Program-made: the position numbers and the translations under genes
The notes under the pieces: generated by a model
Database searches by the model: none
The model's input: only the letters and a program-made list of their open reading frames with translations
Told to the model about the DNA's origin: nothing
Shown here: in pieces, positions 16,461 to 24,284 of the stretch
How positions within the stretch are numbered: the first letter of the stretch is position 1
How the letters are laid out: the number at the start of each line of letters is the position of its first letter
Source of the DNA: an uncultured Pygmaiobacter sp.
GTDB taxonomy: Bacteria; Bacillota; Clostridia; Oscillospirales; Ruminococcaceae
Assembly: GCA_944386485.1 (NCBI GenBank)
Contig: CALXBG010000047.1
Span: 1 to 44,306, forward strand
Direction: 5' to 3'
DNA length: 44,306 nucleotides

Positions 16461-17114
16461 ATGGCAACCATTCTGATCGCAGAGGACGAACAGCCGATTC
16501 GGGAGCTGATCGCCCGCAACCTCGCGCTGGTCGGGCACCGCTGCCTGCAGGCAGCCGACGGGCCTGCGGCGCTGGAACTGTGTCAGAGCGAGCAGTTCGA
16601 TCTCGCGCTGCTCGATGTGATGCTGCCGGGGATGGACGGCTTTGCCCTCAAGCGCCAGCTGCCGGCCCAGCTGCCGGTGATCTTTGTCACCGCGCGAAGC
16701 AGCCTCTCCAACCGGCTGGAAGGCCTTGGCCTCGGGGCGGACGACTATATCATCAAACCGTTCGAGATGCTCGAGCTGCTCGCCCGGGTACAGGCGGTGC
16801 TCCGCCGTACCGGGGCAGGAGAGGATGCAGTCAGCGTCGGGCGCTGCAAAATCGACCTCGCCCAGCACCGAGTGCTTCTTGACGGGGAAGAGGTTACCCT
16901 CAAACCGCAGGAATACGCGCTGCTCGAGGTGCTGGTTCGCAACCGCAACCTCGCCCTCAGCCGGGATAAACTGCTCGAACTGGCCTGGGGTTATGACTAT
17001 GAGGGGGATAGCCGTACGGTGGATGTACATGTCCAGCGGCTGCGTAAGAAACTGGATCTTGAGCAGCAGCTGCAAACGGTCTATAAGCTGGGCTACCGGC
17101 TGAGCACCAAATAG
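16461..17114 (+). CDS. OmpR/PhoB-type response regulator
   Basis: DNA-binding response regulator of 217 residues. The receiver domain runs from about 1 to 115: ILIAEDEQPIREL (acidic pocket), LLDVMLPGMDGF with the phospho-Asp in LLDVM, VTARSS (Thr switch), and DDYIIKPFE (conserved Lys). The winged-helix domain runs from about 125 to 217: LKPQEYALLEVLVRN, LSRDKLLELAWGYDYEGDSRTVDVHVQRLRKKL. ATG 16461 has AAAGGAG 7 nt upstream; a longer in-frame start lies in A/T-rich promoter-like DNA. It is 9 nt before the partner kinase and heads a four-gene operon. Confidence 0.95.
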   Translation: MATILIAEDEQPIRELIARNLALVGHRCLQAADGPAALELCQSEQFDLALLDVMLPGMDGFALKRQLPAQLPVIFVTARSSLSNRLEGLGLGADDYIIKPFEMLELLARVQAVLRRTGAGEDAVSVGRCKIDLAQHRVLLDGEEVTLKPQEYALLEVLVRNRNLALSRDKLLELAWGYDYEGDSRTVDVHVQRLRKKLDLEQQLQTVYKLGYRLSTK

Positions 17115-17123
17115 GGGACGGGG

Positions 17124-18677
17124 ATGTCGATGAAAACCAAACAGAGAAAGAAAGCCGCTCTGCCGGGCCGGCTGCGGGCTGCGGTGGCGCGGCTTTCGTT
17201 CTGGCAGAAGATCTACCTGTGTACCCTCGCGCTCTTTCTGGTCTGCCTCAATGCCGGTGTTTTCGCGGTTGCCACGCTGGGTCAGCAGCGCAGCTTTGAG
17301 GCGGAGCGGGACCGGCTGCTCACCCGCCAGCACTTTATCGCCCAGACGCTGGCACAGGACATGGCGGCGGTGGAAGCCCGCCGGCCCGGCGCGATGTCGG
17401 CGCTGACCGAGAATTATCTGAAGAGCTATGTCGACGAGACGACCGGCCTGCGGATCCAGCGGGCGGAGACGGTGACCGACGATCAGCTGCCCCAGCCGGA
17501 TGAGGGTACGTTGCCCCGGGCCGAGACCGAGGGGGTTCGCAGCTGGTCGATTCTGCCGGTCGACGGGGAACGATGGCTCTTTGTCAGCGCCCTGCTGCCG
17601 GGTCAGACGATGCGTACCGAACTGATCTGCGCGTTTGCGATGGAGGACTTTTTCACCGGGTGGGAGACCACCGCCCACAGCTTTCAGCTGATTGCGCTGG
17701 TGGTTTCGGCGCTGCTTGCCGTGGGACTCTGGTTTACGCTGCGGGGCCTTGGGCGCCCGCTGACCCGGCTTGCCGACGCCGCCCGCGCGATCGGCGCAGG
17801 GGATTATACCGCCCGCGCCGCGCTAACCGGCGCGGATGAGATCGGGCAGCTGGCCGCCGCTTTCAACGAGATGGCCCGACGCACCGGTGAGACGGTTGCG
17901 GGGCTCGCCGAGGCGGCGGAGGAAAAACAGCGGTTGGCTGACAGTATGGCCCATGAGCTGCGAACACCGCTGACCGCGATTGGCGGCTATGCCGAATACA
18001 TTGCCCGCGCCGAGCTGACCGGGGAAGAGCGGGCCGAGGCGGCCGGGATCATCCAGCAGGAGACCCGCCGGCTGAGCGCGATGAGCGAGCGGCTGCTCGC
18101 GATGGCCAGCCTGCGGGAGGGAAAGCTGGATGCAGCGCCCCTCGACCTTGCCCGGGCTGTTCGCGCGGCGCTGCACACCATGCGCCCGAAGGCCGTCCAA
18201 AAACAGGTGCGGCTCGTCGCCGCGCCGCTCGATTCCTGCCCGATGTGGGGGGACGAGGATCTGCTGGTCAGCCTGGCGGTCAATCTGCTGGATAACGCCG
18301 TCAAGGCCAGCCCCGAGGGCGGCCGGGTTACCCTCTCGCTGCGCGCTGCGCCCCGGGGCCCGCTGCTTGAGATCACCGATGAGGGGCCGGGAATGGACAG
18401 GGAGACCCTCGACCGGCTCGGAGAGCCCTTCTTCCGGGCCGACCGTGCCCGCAGCCGGGCGCAGGGCGGCACCGGGCTTGGGGTCGCGTTCTGCTTTGCG
18501 ATTGCGGCAGCCCACGGCGCACAGCTGACCTATGCGTCACAGTGCGGATGCGGCACGACGGCACGGGTACGGTTTTTGGCGGAGAAAAAAGATTTACATC
18601 CCGGCAACAAATCCGCGCCTTTCCCGCAACATGACCGGGCGATACTGGACACACCGGAGCAGGCCGGCAGCGTTTGA
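17124..18677 (+). CDS. Membrane sensor histidine kinase
   Basis: Sensor of 517 residues paired with the preceding regulator. TM1 is at about 34-56 (YLCTLALFLVCLNAGVFAVA), then an outside sensor domain of some 130 residues, and TM2 at about 190-210. The HAMP linker is RPLTRLADAARAIGAGDYTAR. HisKA has the phospho-His in MAHELRTPLTAIGGY. The ATPase domain shows NLLDNAVKASPEGG (N box), ITDEGPGMD (G1), EPFFRAD (F box) and GGTGLGVAFC (G2). The organisation is complete. The downstream lipoproteins may sense or be regulated with the same envelope signal. Confidence 0.95.
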   Translation: MSMKTKQRKKAALPGRLRAAVARLSFWQKIYLCTLALFLVCLNAGVFAVATLGQQRSFEAERDRLLTRQHFIAQTLAQDMAAVEARRPGAMSALTENYLKSYVDETTGLRIQRAETVTDDQLPQPDEGTLPRAETEGVRSWSILPVDGERWLFVSALLPGQTMRTELICAFAMEDFFTGWETTAHSFQLIALVVSALLAVGLWFTLRGLGRPLTRLADAARAIGAGDYTARAALTGADEIGQLAAAFNEMARRTGETVAGLAEAAEEKQRLADSMAHELRTPLTAIGGYAEYIARAELTGEERAEAAGIIQQETRRLSAMSERLLAMASLREGKLDAAPLDLARAVRAALHTMRPKAVQKQVRLVAAPLDSCPMWGDEDLLVSLAVNLLDNAVKASPEGGRVTLSLRAAPRGPLLEITDEGPGMDRETLDRLGEPFFRADRARSRAQGGTGLGVAFCFAIAAAHGAQLTYASQCGCGTTARVRFLAEKKDLHPGNKSAPFPQHDRAILDTPEQAGSV

Positions 18678-18694
18678 AAAAGGGGGAGGAGAAA

Positions 18695-19606
18695 ATGAGC
18701 GGAAAAAAACATACCGGGATTTTGGCGGTACTGGTACTTGCCATGGCGCTGGCCCTTGCCGGCTGCAATGTGCGTGGTGTGTCGATGTCGGGTCAGGATA
18801 CCGATAGCCTGACGGTGGTCCCGGCCGCGGACACGGTGGTCGAGGCCGCCGAAAACGGAAGGATCTACCACTATGAACTTGCGACCGAGACGCAGATCGC
18901 GGGACAGTACAGGGAGGCGGTCGTCTCGCCGCAGCAGGCGGTGAATTTCGCCGGGACGCTGTTTGAAGATGTCTACGGCCTCAACCAGACCGACAAATCA
19001 ATTACCCTTTATTACACCGAAAAGGAATTTGAGAACGGCGTGGTTCAGCCTCGCTGGTGCGCGGTCTCGACCCGGGAACTCTACGACGCATACCGGACGA
19101 ACAAGACCAGCTATGGTGTCTGCGTGCTTGCGGCGGATACCGGCGAACTGCTGCTGTGTGCCTACTTCCCCGATGAACAGGAGATGCAGGCCAGCGTATC
19201 CGAGGATTTTCTCGATTTCTTCACCCCGCACGACGATGCAGCGCCGGAAATTGATATGGGGAGCAAAGAGTTCGAATTTTATCTCTCGCAGGAGCTCCTC
19301 CGGATCGAGCGCTTTTTATATCAGGCAAAGCTGTATGAGCGAGCAACGATCCTCTCGGTCGAGCCGGTGACGGGGGAAGACGGGGTGGCCCGGCTGGGAG
19401 AATACCGCGTGACCTACAACGACGGCACACAGGCGCAGGTGGAGATCGCGCAGCAGGCGTGGTACGGCCGGGAGAATGACTGGGGCGAATACCCCGCCAA
19501 GGAGTTCCTTTACTACATGCCCGACATTGATCCGAAAAACGATCTGCCCGAGGAGGTTCGTAACGGGAGCAGCCCGGCTGCGGAAGTTTTCGGGGGAGAA
19601 TCGTGA
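18695..19606 (+). CDS. Lipoprotein of unknown function, TCS-associated
   Basis: Exported protein of 303 residues with a clear lipoprotein signal: KKHTGILAVLVLAMALALAGC, lipobox LAGC. The mature part has two alpha/beta blocks. One, about residues 75-165, starts VSPQQAVNFAGTLFEDVYGL and ends VLAADTGELLLCAYFP. A second, about 195-270, contains FEFYLSQELLRIERFLYQAKL and YRVTYNDGTQAQVEIA. The 'A.tGell' turns are PepSY-like, which is only a suggestion. I do not recognise the family. It begins 17 nt after the kinase with GGGGGAGGAG, and its stop overlaps the next gene (GTGA), so all four genes form one operon. The next gene is a paralogue. Confidence 0.82.
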   Translation: MSGKKHTGILAVLVLAMALALAGCNVRGVSMSGQDTDSLTVVPAADTVVEAAENGRIYHYELATETQIAGQYREAVVSPQQAVNFAGTLFEDVYGLNQTDKSITLYYTEKEFENGVVQPRWCAVSTRELYDAYRTNKTSYGVCVLAADTGELLLCAYFPDEQEMQASVSEDFLDFFTPHDDAAPEIDMGSKEFEFYLSQELLRIERFLYQAKLYERATILSVEPVTGEDGVARLGEYRVTYNDGTQAQVEIAQQAWYGRENDWGEYPAKEFLYYMPDIDPKNDLPEEVRNGSSPAAEVFGGES

Positions 19607-20716
19607 AACGGCGCCTGGCGGCGGTGCTGCTTGGAGTTTTGGTTCTTGTGGGGTATTATGTGTTCTGCCAGAATACCGCACAGGCCAAAGCGGGCAAAAC
19701 AGGGCCGGAAGGCGGAGAAGATTACAGCTATAACCTCAATGGCAGAACCGAATGGAAGAAGGACGATGCAGCCGGAATAATCGGCCCGCAGCAGGCGGCC
19801 AACATTGCCGGAACGCTGTGGGAAGAGGGATATGGACTGTCCCTGGAAGACCTCCCGTTCGATCTCTACTGGATTGGAAAGGGAAAAGCGCGCTGGCGGG
19901 CCTGTGTCCAGCTGCCCGACAGCGGTTCCCGCGCAGAATGTGTCGTCGATGCGGCTACCGGCGCGGTTCTCAGCTGCGGCTACCAGCCCGGCGAGACCGA
20001 GTTTATAGAGCATGAGGGAGCGCAGTATCTGCCCTTTGTCTTTGGGGAGGGCGACGTCCTCACCGCCGACCGCGGCGCGGAGGAATTTGAGCGGTATCTG
20101 GAGTGGCAGATCGGGTCGCTGCGAAAATTTTTACAGCAGGCCGGCCTCGGCGATCCTGCGGCGATCGGTTCGATTGAGCCGATATGTACTGATGGGGGGG
20201 TGGATTTTCCCGCCACGCGATACCTTGTGACCTATCGGGATGGCCGGACGGCGCGGATTCTGGTGACCGGTGCGCGGCGAAAGCGGATCCCAGCTCACCG
20301 GCGTCTGTACGGTGGATGCAACCACCGGCCGGATTCTGGCGATGTCCTGTGTGCCCAGCTGGGAGGAGATCGCTGCGATCGGGGATACGCCGCTGCGCAG
20401 TTTTGTCAGCCTCGGAGAGAATGAGCAGTATAACTATGCTACCGACAATGGAGCGGGGGACTGGAACGCCTTTCTCGACCAGGCCACAACACAGGCCGAG
20501 ACCTTTCTCGCACAGACCGGCCTTGATCAGGAGCTCGCCGGCCCGCCCGAGCCGGTTTTCGAAGGCAATCAACTGTTGTTTGTATTGCAGTACGAGGACG
20601 GCGGCACCGGGCGCATGGAGCTGACCTGGTCGATTCTCGAGCATCAATATGGCGACGAGGATCCCTATCCCGGCAAGTAGTTCAACTTCTACCCCGGCGG
20701 TCAGACGGTGGTCTGA
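19603..20716 (+). pseudogene. Broken paralogue of the preceding lipoprotein (frameshift plus premature stop)
   Basis: A GTG at 19603 opens a protein with a signal/anchor helix (LAAVLLGVLVLVGYYVFC) and the same modules as its neighbour: IGPQQAANIAGTLWEEGYGL, VVDAATGAVLSCGY, EFERYLEWQIGSLRKFLQQAGL, and YLVTYRDGRTARILV. Near 20265-20275 sense continues in the +1 frame: GSQLTGVCTVDATTGRILAM, then AFLDQATTQAETFLAQTGL and LLFVLQYEDGGTGRMELTW. That frame hits TAG at 20678-20680, right where the neighbour reads PAKEFLYYMP; the codons after it give FNFYPGGQTVV before TGA at 20714-20716. Two independent lesions suggest a decaying gene. A sequencing error could explain only the frameshift. As a repaired protein it would be about 370 residues, with one extra module. 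Confidence 0.75.
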
Positions 20717-20771
20717 TCCGCCTGTTGCTCCGGCGGTGAAACGGCATGACCTCATTTGTTCCGGCAGCCCC

Positions 20772-20809
20772 AAAGGTGGCGAATACCATAAGGCGCCGCC
20801 TTATGGCAT
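20772..20809. repeat. Palindromic intergenic repeat, copy 1
   Basis: AAAGGTGGCGAATACC runs into a perfect 10-bp inverted repeat CCATAAGGCG/CGCCTTATGG with a one-base loop. The same 38-nt unit recurs 110 nt downstream with one change within the palindrome and different sequence after it. The hairpin CACAACCGC-AAA-GCGGTCGTG (20810-20830) follows. Confidence 0.8.
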
Positions 20810-20881
20810 CACAACCGCAAAGCGGTCGTGATACCCTTTATTTTAAGCGCCCTTTTTCTCGCCCCTTGCGGGGCAACCGAA

Positions 20882-20919
20882 AAAGGTGGCGAATACCATA
20901 AGGCACCGCCTTATGGTAT
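20882..20919. repeat. Palindromic intergenic repeat, copy 2
   Basis: Second copy of the 38-nt unit AAAGGTGGCG...CTTATGGTAT, preceded by another small hairpin GCCCC-TTGC-GGGGC (20861-20874). The end of this copy forms an extended -10 (see next entry). The region 20717-20953 contains no gene; it consists of these repeats. Confidence 0.8.
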
Positions 20920-20922
20920 AAT
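20914..20922 (+). promoter_or_regulatory. Extended -10 created at the end of repeat copy 2
   Basis: TGgTATAAT (TATAAT 20917-20922) lies 35 nt before the metallo-hydrolase start. The TG and the first bases belong to the repeat. No -35 is recognisable, as expected for extended -10 promoters. Confidence 0.55.
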
Positions 20923-20956
20923 GGGAAAAACAGGCCAGACAAAAGGGGGAGCCATG

Positions 20957-21802
20957 ATGATCCGGATCACAATTTTATCTGAAAATACCGCCACCCGCCC
21001 AGACCTTGTGCCGGAGGACGGTTTGTCGGTCTTCATCGAGACCGACAGCCACAAAATCCTAATGGATTCCGGTTGGAAGGATCATTTTCTCTCCAATGCC
21101 GACGCGCTTGGGGTGGATGCGGCTGCGGCGGATACCGTCATCCTCTCCCACAACCACTATGACCACGGGCAGTCGATGCCGCTGTTCTTTGACAAAAGGC
21201 CGGACCACGGTTACCGGTTTTATCTCTCCTCCGACGCGCTTTGGCCGGTGTTCCACCGCAGGGCGGACGGCAGCTTGACCTCGACCAGCAGCGGGCTGAC
21301 CGACGGGGAGCTGATCCGCCGCCGGGTACCGCACAAGTACATCGAGGCGCCGGTCTACCGCCCGTTTGCCGACGAACCTGAAATTGTGCTGCTCTCCCGT
21401 TTTGAGCGCCGGTGCGCTTTTGAGCCGATGCTGGAAGAGTTTCGCCAGCAGCGGGGCGCCGAGCTGGTGCGGGATGAGTTTAACCATGAGCTGGCGCTGG
21501 CGCTGCCCGCGAAAGAAGGGCTGGTGCTGCTCACCGGCTGTGCCCACAACGGGGTCTGCAACATGGTGCTCGCCGCCGAGGAACGGCTGGGCCGCCCGGT
21601 GATTGCGGTGATCGGGGGCACTCATCTCAAGGCGAGCGGCAGCGAGCGGGCAATGGCAACCATCGGCTTTTTCAACGAACGGCCGCAGATTCGCACCGTT
21701 GCGGTCTGCCATTGCACCGGCGCACCGGCCCTCGCGCTTTTTGCGGATCATTGCCGGGCCTATCACCCCTGTGGTGCGGGCAGCGTACTGGAATTTGATT
21801 GA
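20957..21802 (+). CDS. Metallo-beta-lactamase-fold hydrolase (COG1237-like)
   Basis: Cytosolic protein of 281 residues with the MBL metal motif SHNHYDHGQ (HxHxDH). Further motifs are the early ILMDSGW (Asp of the fold), TGCAHNGVCNMV near residue 195 and IGGTHL near 215, supplying later His ligands. The opening ITILSENTATRPDLVPEDGLSVFIET and overall order are those of COG1237, annotated in archaea as a methanopterin-precursor synthase. The substrate in Clostridia is unknown. The second of two adjacent ATGs (20954, 20957) is preferred because GGGGGAG ends 5 nt before it. Confidence 0.88.
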   Translation: MIRITILSENTATRPDLVPEDGLSVFIETDSHKILMDSGWKDHFLSNADALGVDAAAADTVILSHNHYDHGQSMPLFFDKRPDHGYRFYLSSDALWPVFHRRADGSLTSTSSGLTDGELIRRRVPHKYIEAPVYRPFADEPEIVLLSRFERRCAFEPMLEEFRQQRGAELVRDEFNHELALALPAKEGLVLLTGCAHNGVCNMVLAAEERLGRPVIAVIGGTHLKASGSERAMATIGFFNERPQIRTVAVCHCTGAPALALFADHCRAYHPCGAGSVLEFD

Positions 21803-21816
21803 ACTGAAAAGGGGAT

Positions 21817-21857
21817 AAAAAGGCGGCCGCGGGGAATTCCCTCACGGCCGCCTTTTC
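21817..21857. terminator. Bidirectional terminator
   Basis: AAAAGGCGGCCG (from 21817) pairs with CGGCCGCCTTTT (ending 21856), leaving A/T runs on both sides. It lies between the convergent metallo-hydrolase and the S24 repressor. Confidence 0.85.
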
Positions 21858-21871
21858 ATGATACAATCCGT

Positions 21872-22507
21872 TTACCACTTTGCCTTGGTCTCGACCACCT
21901 TGCCGGCAATGTACAGCCGATCCAGCTCTTCGCCGACCAATACCTGCGGCTGATAATCCGGGTTGAAGGGCTGCAATACCACCGCATTGCCCCGGCGGAT
22001 AAACTTTTTTAGTGTACCCTCGCCCTCCTCGCCGAAGACGATGACCCCGAGATCTCCGTCCTCCAGCGTCGACTGCCGGTGCACCAGCGCGAGGTCGCCG
22101 TCCTGAATCCGCGGCTCCATGCTGTTGCCCCGCACGATCAGATAAAAGTAGTTTTCAGGATCTTTGACCCGGGCGTATTCCACCCCGTAGTCCTCCTCCA
22201 GCGCCAGCGCGCCGAAACCCGCCCGCACGGTGCCGACCACCGGAATCGGATGCTCTACCGGCGCGGTGTAGGACAATACCCGACCGGATTCCGGCCGGCC
22301 GGCCAGCAGCAGATCGGTGCTGACCCCAAACAGATCCGCGATCCGCCGCAGCATCGCCGCGTCCGGTTGGCTGCGCCCGGTCTCCCACTTGCCCACCGCC
22401 TGCTGGGTGATCTGCAATGCGGCGGCCAGCGCGCCCTGGCTCAGTTTGCGCTCCCGGCGCAGTCTCCTCAGATTTTCAGCGAACAAGCGCGCCACCTCCT
22501 CTTTCAT
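21872..22507 (-). CDS. LexA/CI-like repressor: XRE helix-turn-helix plus S24 self-cleaving domain
   Basis: Repressor of 211 residues. The XRE DNA-binding domain covers about residues 8-65 (LRRERKLSQGALAAALQITQ, QAVGKWETGRSQPDAAMLRRI). A linker carries the Ala96-Gly97 peptide bond (TVRAGFGA), which corresponds to the LexA/CI cleavage site. The S24 peptidase-like domain follows, with nucleophile Ser129 (VRGNSMEPRI) and general base Lys167 (GTLKKFI); their 38-residue spacing is as in LexA. All parts needed for RecA-stimulated self-cleavage are therefore present. ATG 22507 lies immediately after the promoter, so the mRNA appears leaderless. The gene is divergent from a small membrane protein and DNA-repair genes and shares operators with them. 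Confidence 0.93.
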   Translation of the reverse strand: MKEEVARLFAENLRRLRRERKLSQGALAAALQITQQAVGKWETGRSQPDAAMLRRIADLFGVSTDLLLAGRPESGRVLSYTAPVEHPIPVVGTVRAGFGALALEEDYGVEYARVKDPENYFYLIVRGNSMEPRIQDGDLALVHRQSTLEDGDLGVIVFGEEGEGTLKKFIRRGNAVVLQPFNPDYQPQVLVGEELDRLYIAGKVVETKAKW

Positions 22508-22514
22508 TACAATT

Positions 22515-22543
22515 AGTATACAACTACAGGTTGTAATTGTAAA
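22515..22543 (-). promoter_or_regulatory. Repressor promoter (leaderless transcript)
   Basis: On the minus strand, TTTACA (22543-22538), a 17-nt spacer and TATACT (22520-22515). The predicted start of transcription, about 7 nt downstream, coincides with the A of the ATG at 22507, so no ribosome-binding site would be transcribed. This recalls lambda cI. Confidence 0.8.
22520..22534. promoter_or_regulatory. Repressor operator O1
   Basis: ACAAC-TACAG-GTTGT, a 15-bp inverted repeat placed inside the spacer of the repressor's own promoter and touching its -10. It shares both 5-bp arms with O2. Binding would block the polymerase, hence autoregulation. Confidence 0.75.
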
Positions 22544-22585
22544 GAGGAAGACGAAAATTTTTTCAGTCAATAGTTGTTATAACAC

Positions 22586-22614
22586 TTGACAACAACCGAT
22601 GGTTGTATTATGAT
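22586..22614 (+). promoter_or_regulatory. Promoter of the small membrane protein / repair operon
   Basis: TTGACA (22586-22591), a 17-nt spacer and TATGAT (22609-22614), divergent from the repressor promoter. Its strong consensus suggests high expression when derepressed. Confidence 0.8.
22592..22606. promoter_or_regulatory. Repressor operator O2
   Basis: ACAAC-CGATG-GTTGT fills the spacer directly after the -35 of the divergent repair promoter. Its centre is 72 bp from that of O1. The same arms in the same promoter position on both sides make it the likely binding site of the S24 repressor. Confidence 0.75.
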
Positions 22615-22687
22615 GAGGACAACACAGAGATAGAAAGGCGCTGTGGTGTGTTGCGGCGCCGGTGCGATAGACAAGGGGGAAGTTAAA

Positions 22688-22930
22688 ATGAAGGGAAGCT
22701 TTCTGCTGAATATGTTGGCAATTCTGGCTGGTCTGTTGGGGATTATGGCGCTGAGCGGGGTAAGCCTGTCGGACAGCGGTTCGCTCTACCGTCTGCTTGC
22801 GGCGGGGCTGCTGTTTTTTGGCAGCTGGCAGCTCTTTGTTCGGGGGCTTGCACAGCCTGTTGCCCATAGCGGACGGCAGGTGCAGGCACCCAGCGGGCGG
22901 GGAAATACCCCGGCGCGGCGTGCGGCTTGA
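22688..22930 (+). CDS. Small two-helix membrane protein under S24 repressor control
   Basis: Protein of 80 residues: two hydrophobic helices (about 5-24, FLLNMLAILAGLLGIMAL, and 33-51, LYRLLAAGLLFFGSWQLFV), then a basic tail of some 25 residues rich in R, Q and P. ATG 22688 is preceded by AAGGGGGAAG. It is the first gene behind a strong promoter controlled by O2. I do not recognise the family. Small membrane proteins induced by DNA damage often delay cell division (for example SidA, DidA), and that role is possible here by context only. A terminator-like hairpin follows the stop. Confidence 0.72.
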   Translation: MKGSFLLNMLAILAGLLGIMALSGVSLSDSGSLYRLLAAGLLFFGSWQLFVRGLAQPVAHSGRQVQAPSGRGNTPARRAA

Positions 22931-22946
22931 TTTAAGCGACTATCCG

Positions 22947-22972
22947 GGCGGGCGGAAAGCCCGCCTGTTTTG
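22947..22972 (+). terminator. Terminator/attenuator inside the repair operon
   Basis: GGCGGGC (22947-22953), loop GGAAA and GCCCGCC (22959-22965) form a perfect 7-bp GC stem followed by TGTTTTG. It lies between the small membrane protein and the radical SAM gene, whose ribosome site begins 8 nt later, so it probably lets only part of the transcription through. Confidence 0.65.
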
Positions 22973-22991
22973 TTCATGGGGGGAGTCTGTG

Positions 22992-24284
22992 GTGGAACTT
23001 CTTGACAAGCTGACGATCTTGACAGATGCGGCGAAATATGATGTGGCCTGCACCTCTTCCGGCGGGGGCGATCGCGCACCGGCCGGGGCGGGGATGGGCA
23101 GCACCGCCGACTGCGGCATCTGCCACAGCTGGTCGGCGGACGGGCGGTGTATCTCGCTGCTCAAGGTGCTGATGACCAACCGGTGCGTCTTTGATTGCCG
23201 CTACTGCGTCAACCGGCGCAGCAATGATACCCCGCGTGCCGCTTTTGAGCCGGAGGAACTGGCCGAGCTGACAATGCGGTTTTACCGGCGCAACTATATT
23301 GAGGGGCTGTTCCTCTCCAGCGGGGTGGACGGCAGCCCCGATTATGCCACCGAGCAGATGATCCGTGCGCTCGAACTGCTGCGGGGCCGCTGCCAGTTCA
23401 CCGGTTATATCCATGCCAAGGCGATTCCCGGCACCGATCCGCTGCTGATTGCCCGGCTGGGACTGCTTGCCGACCGGCTGAGCGTCAACATCGAGCTGCC
23501 CAGCCAGCAGAGCCTTGCGCTGCTCGCACCCGGCAAGACCAAAAAGAATATCCTTGGGCCAATGGCAGGTATCCGGGATGGTATTACAGAAAGTAGAGAA
23601 AGTGTCATAAAATACAAAAAGGCCCCCCGATTCGCCCCGGCTGGACAGAGTACGCAGATGATTGTCGGGGCAACCCCCGAGACCGACTTTCAGATTCTGC
23701 GGCTCACCGAGGGTCTTTATCAAAAGTTCGGGCTCAAGCGGGTCTTTTTTTCAGCCTATATCCCGGTCGCGGAGGACAGCCTGCTGCCGGCGCTGGACAC
23801 CAAGCCGCCGCTGTTGCGGGAACACCGGCTCTATCAGGCGGACTGGCTGCTGCGGTTTTATCATTTTTCCGCCGATGAACTGCTCGACGAGGAGCATCCT
23901 CAGTTCAACCCCTTTCTCGACCCGAAATGCAACTGGGCGCTCAACCACCCCGAGCTCTTTCCGCTGGAGGTCAATGAGGCCCGGTATGAACTATTGCTTC
24001 GGGTACCGGGGGTCGGGCCGCGCAGCGCGGTGCGGATTGTCCGTGCACGGCGGCAGGGAAGCCTTGACTGGGGCGACCTCAAGCGGATCGGGGTGGTGCT
24101 CAAGCGGGCGCAGTATTTCCTGCTCTGCCGCGGCCGGAGGCCGGCGGGATTGTCCGGCGGGTGGAAATCGGCGGCGCGGGCGCTGATCGACGGCAGCCCG
24201 TTGGCCCAAACCGAGCAGCTCTCCCTTTTCGGGGGGACGGTGCGGCCGGAACAGATTGGGGCGGCGGCGGTCGAATGTCTTTGA
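22992..24284 (+). CDS. Radical SAM DNA modification/repair protein (TIGR03916 type)
   Basis: Radical S-adenosylmethionine enzyme of 430 residues. The [4Fe-4S] motif is CVFDCRYC (Cx3Cx2C), preceded by family-specific KLTILTDAAKYDVACTSSG, GICHSWSADGRCISLLKVLMTNR and followed by VNRRSNDTPRA and GLFLSSGV. APAGQSTQMIVGATPETDFQILR is also characteristic. A helix-hairpin-helix near the end (LLRVPGVGPRSAVRIVRARRQ) would bind DNA. Proteins of this kind are annotated as putative DNA modification/repair radical SAM enzymes and are encoded beside TIGR03915 proteins, as here. The start is a GTG (22992, or 22989) behind GGGGGGAG. The stop overlaps the next gene. Confidence 0.92.
   Translation: MELLDKLTILTDAAKYDVACTSSGGGDRAPAGAGMGSTADCGICHSWSADGRCISLLKVLMTNRCVFDCRYCVNRRSNDTPRAAFEPEELAELTMRFYRRNYIEGLFLSSGVDGSPDYATEQMIRALELLRGRCQFTGYIHAKAIPGTDPLLIARLGLLADRLSVNIELPSQQSLALLAPGKTKKNILGPMAGIRDGITESRESVIKYKKAPRFAPAGQSTQMIVGATPETDFQILRLTEGLYQKFGLKRVFFSAYIPVAEDSLLPALDTKPPLLREHRLYQADWLLRFYHFSADELLDEEHPQFNPFLDPKCNWALNHPELFPLEVNEARYELLLRVPGVGPRSAVRIVRARRQGSLDWGDLKRIGVVLKRAQYFLLCRGRRPAGLSGGWKSAARALIDGSPLAQTEQLSLFGGTVRPEQIGAAAVECL

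Noticed and set aside
22573..22586. GTTGTTATAACAC as a third operator between O1 and O2
   Set aside because: The arms are in the opposite orientation and the spacing differs from O1 and O2.
22560..22620. A Gram-positive LexA box (CGAAC-N4-GTTCG) at the divergent promoters
   Set aside because: The arms read ACAAC/GTTGT with five bases between, a different operator.
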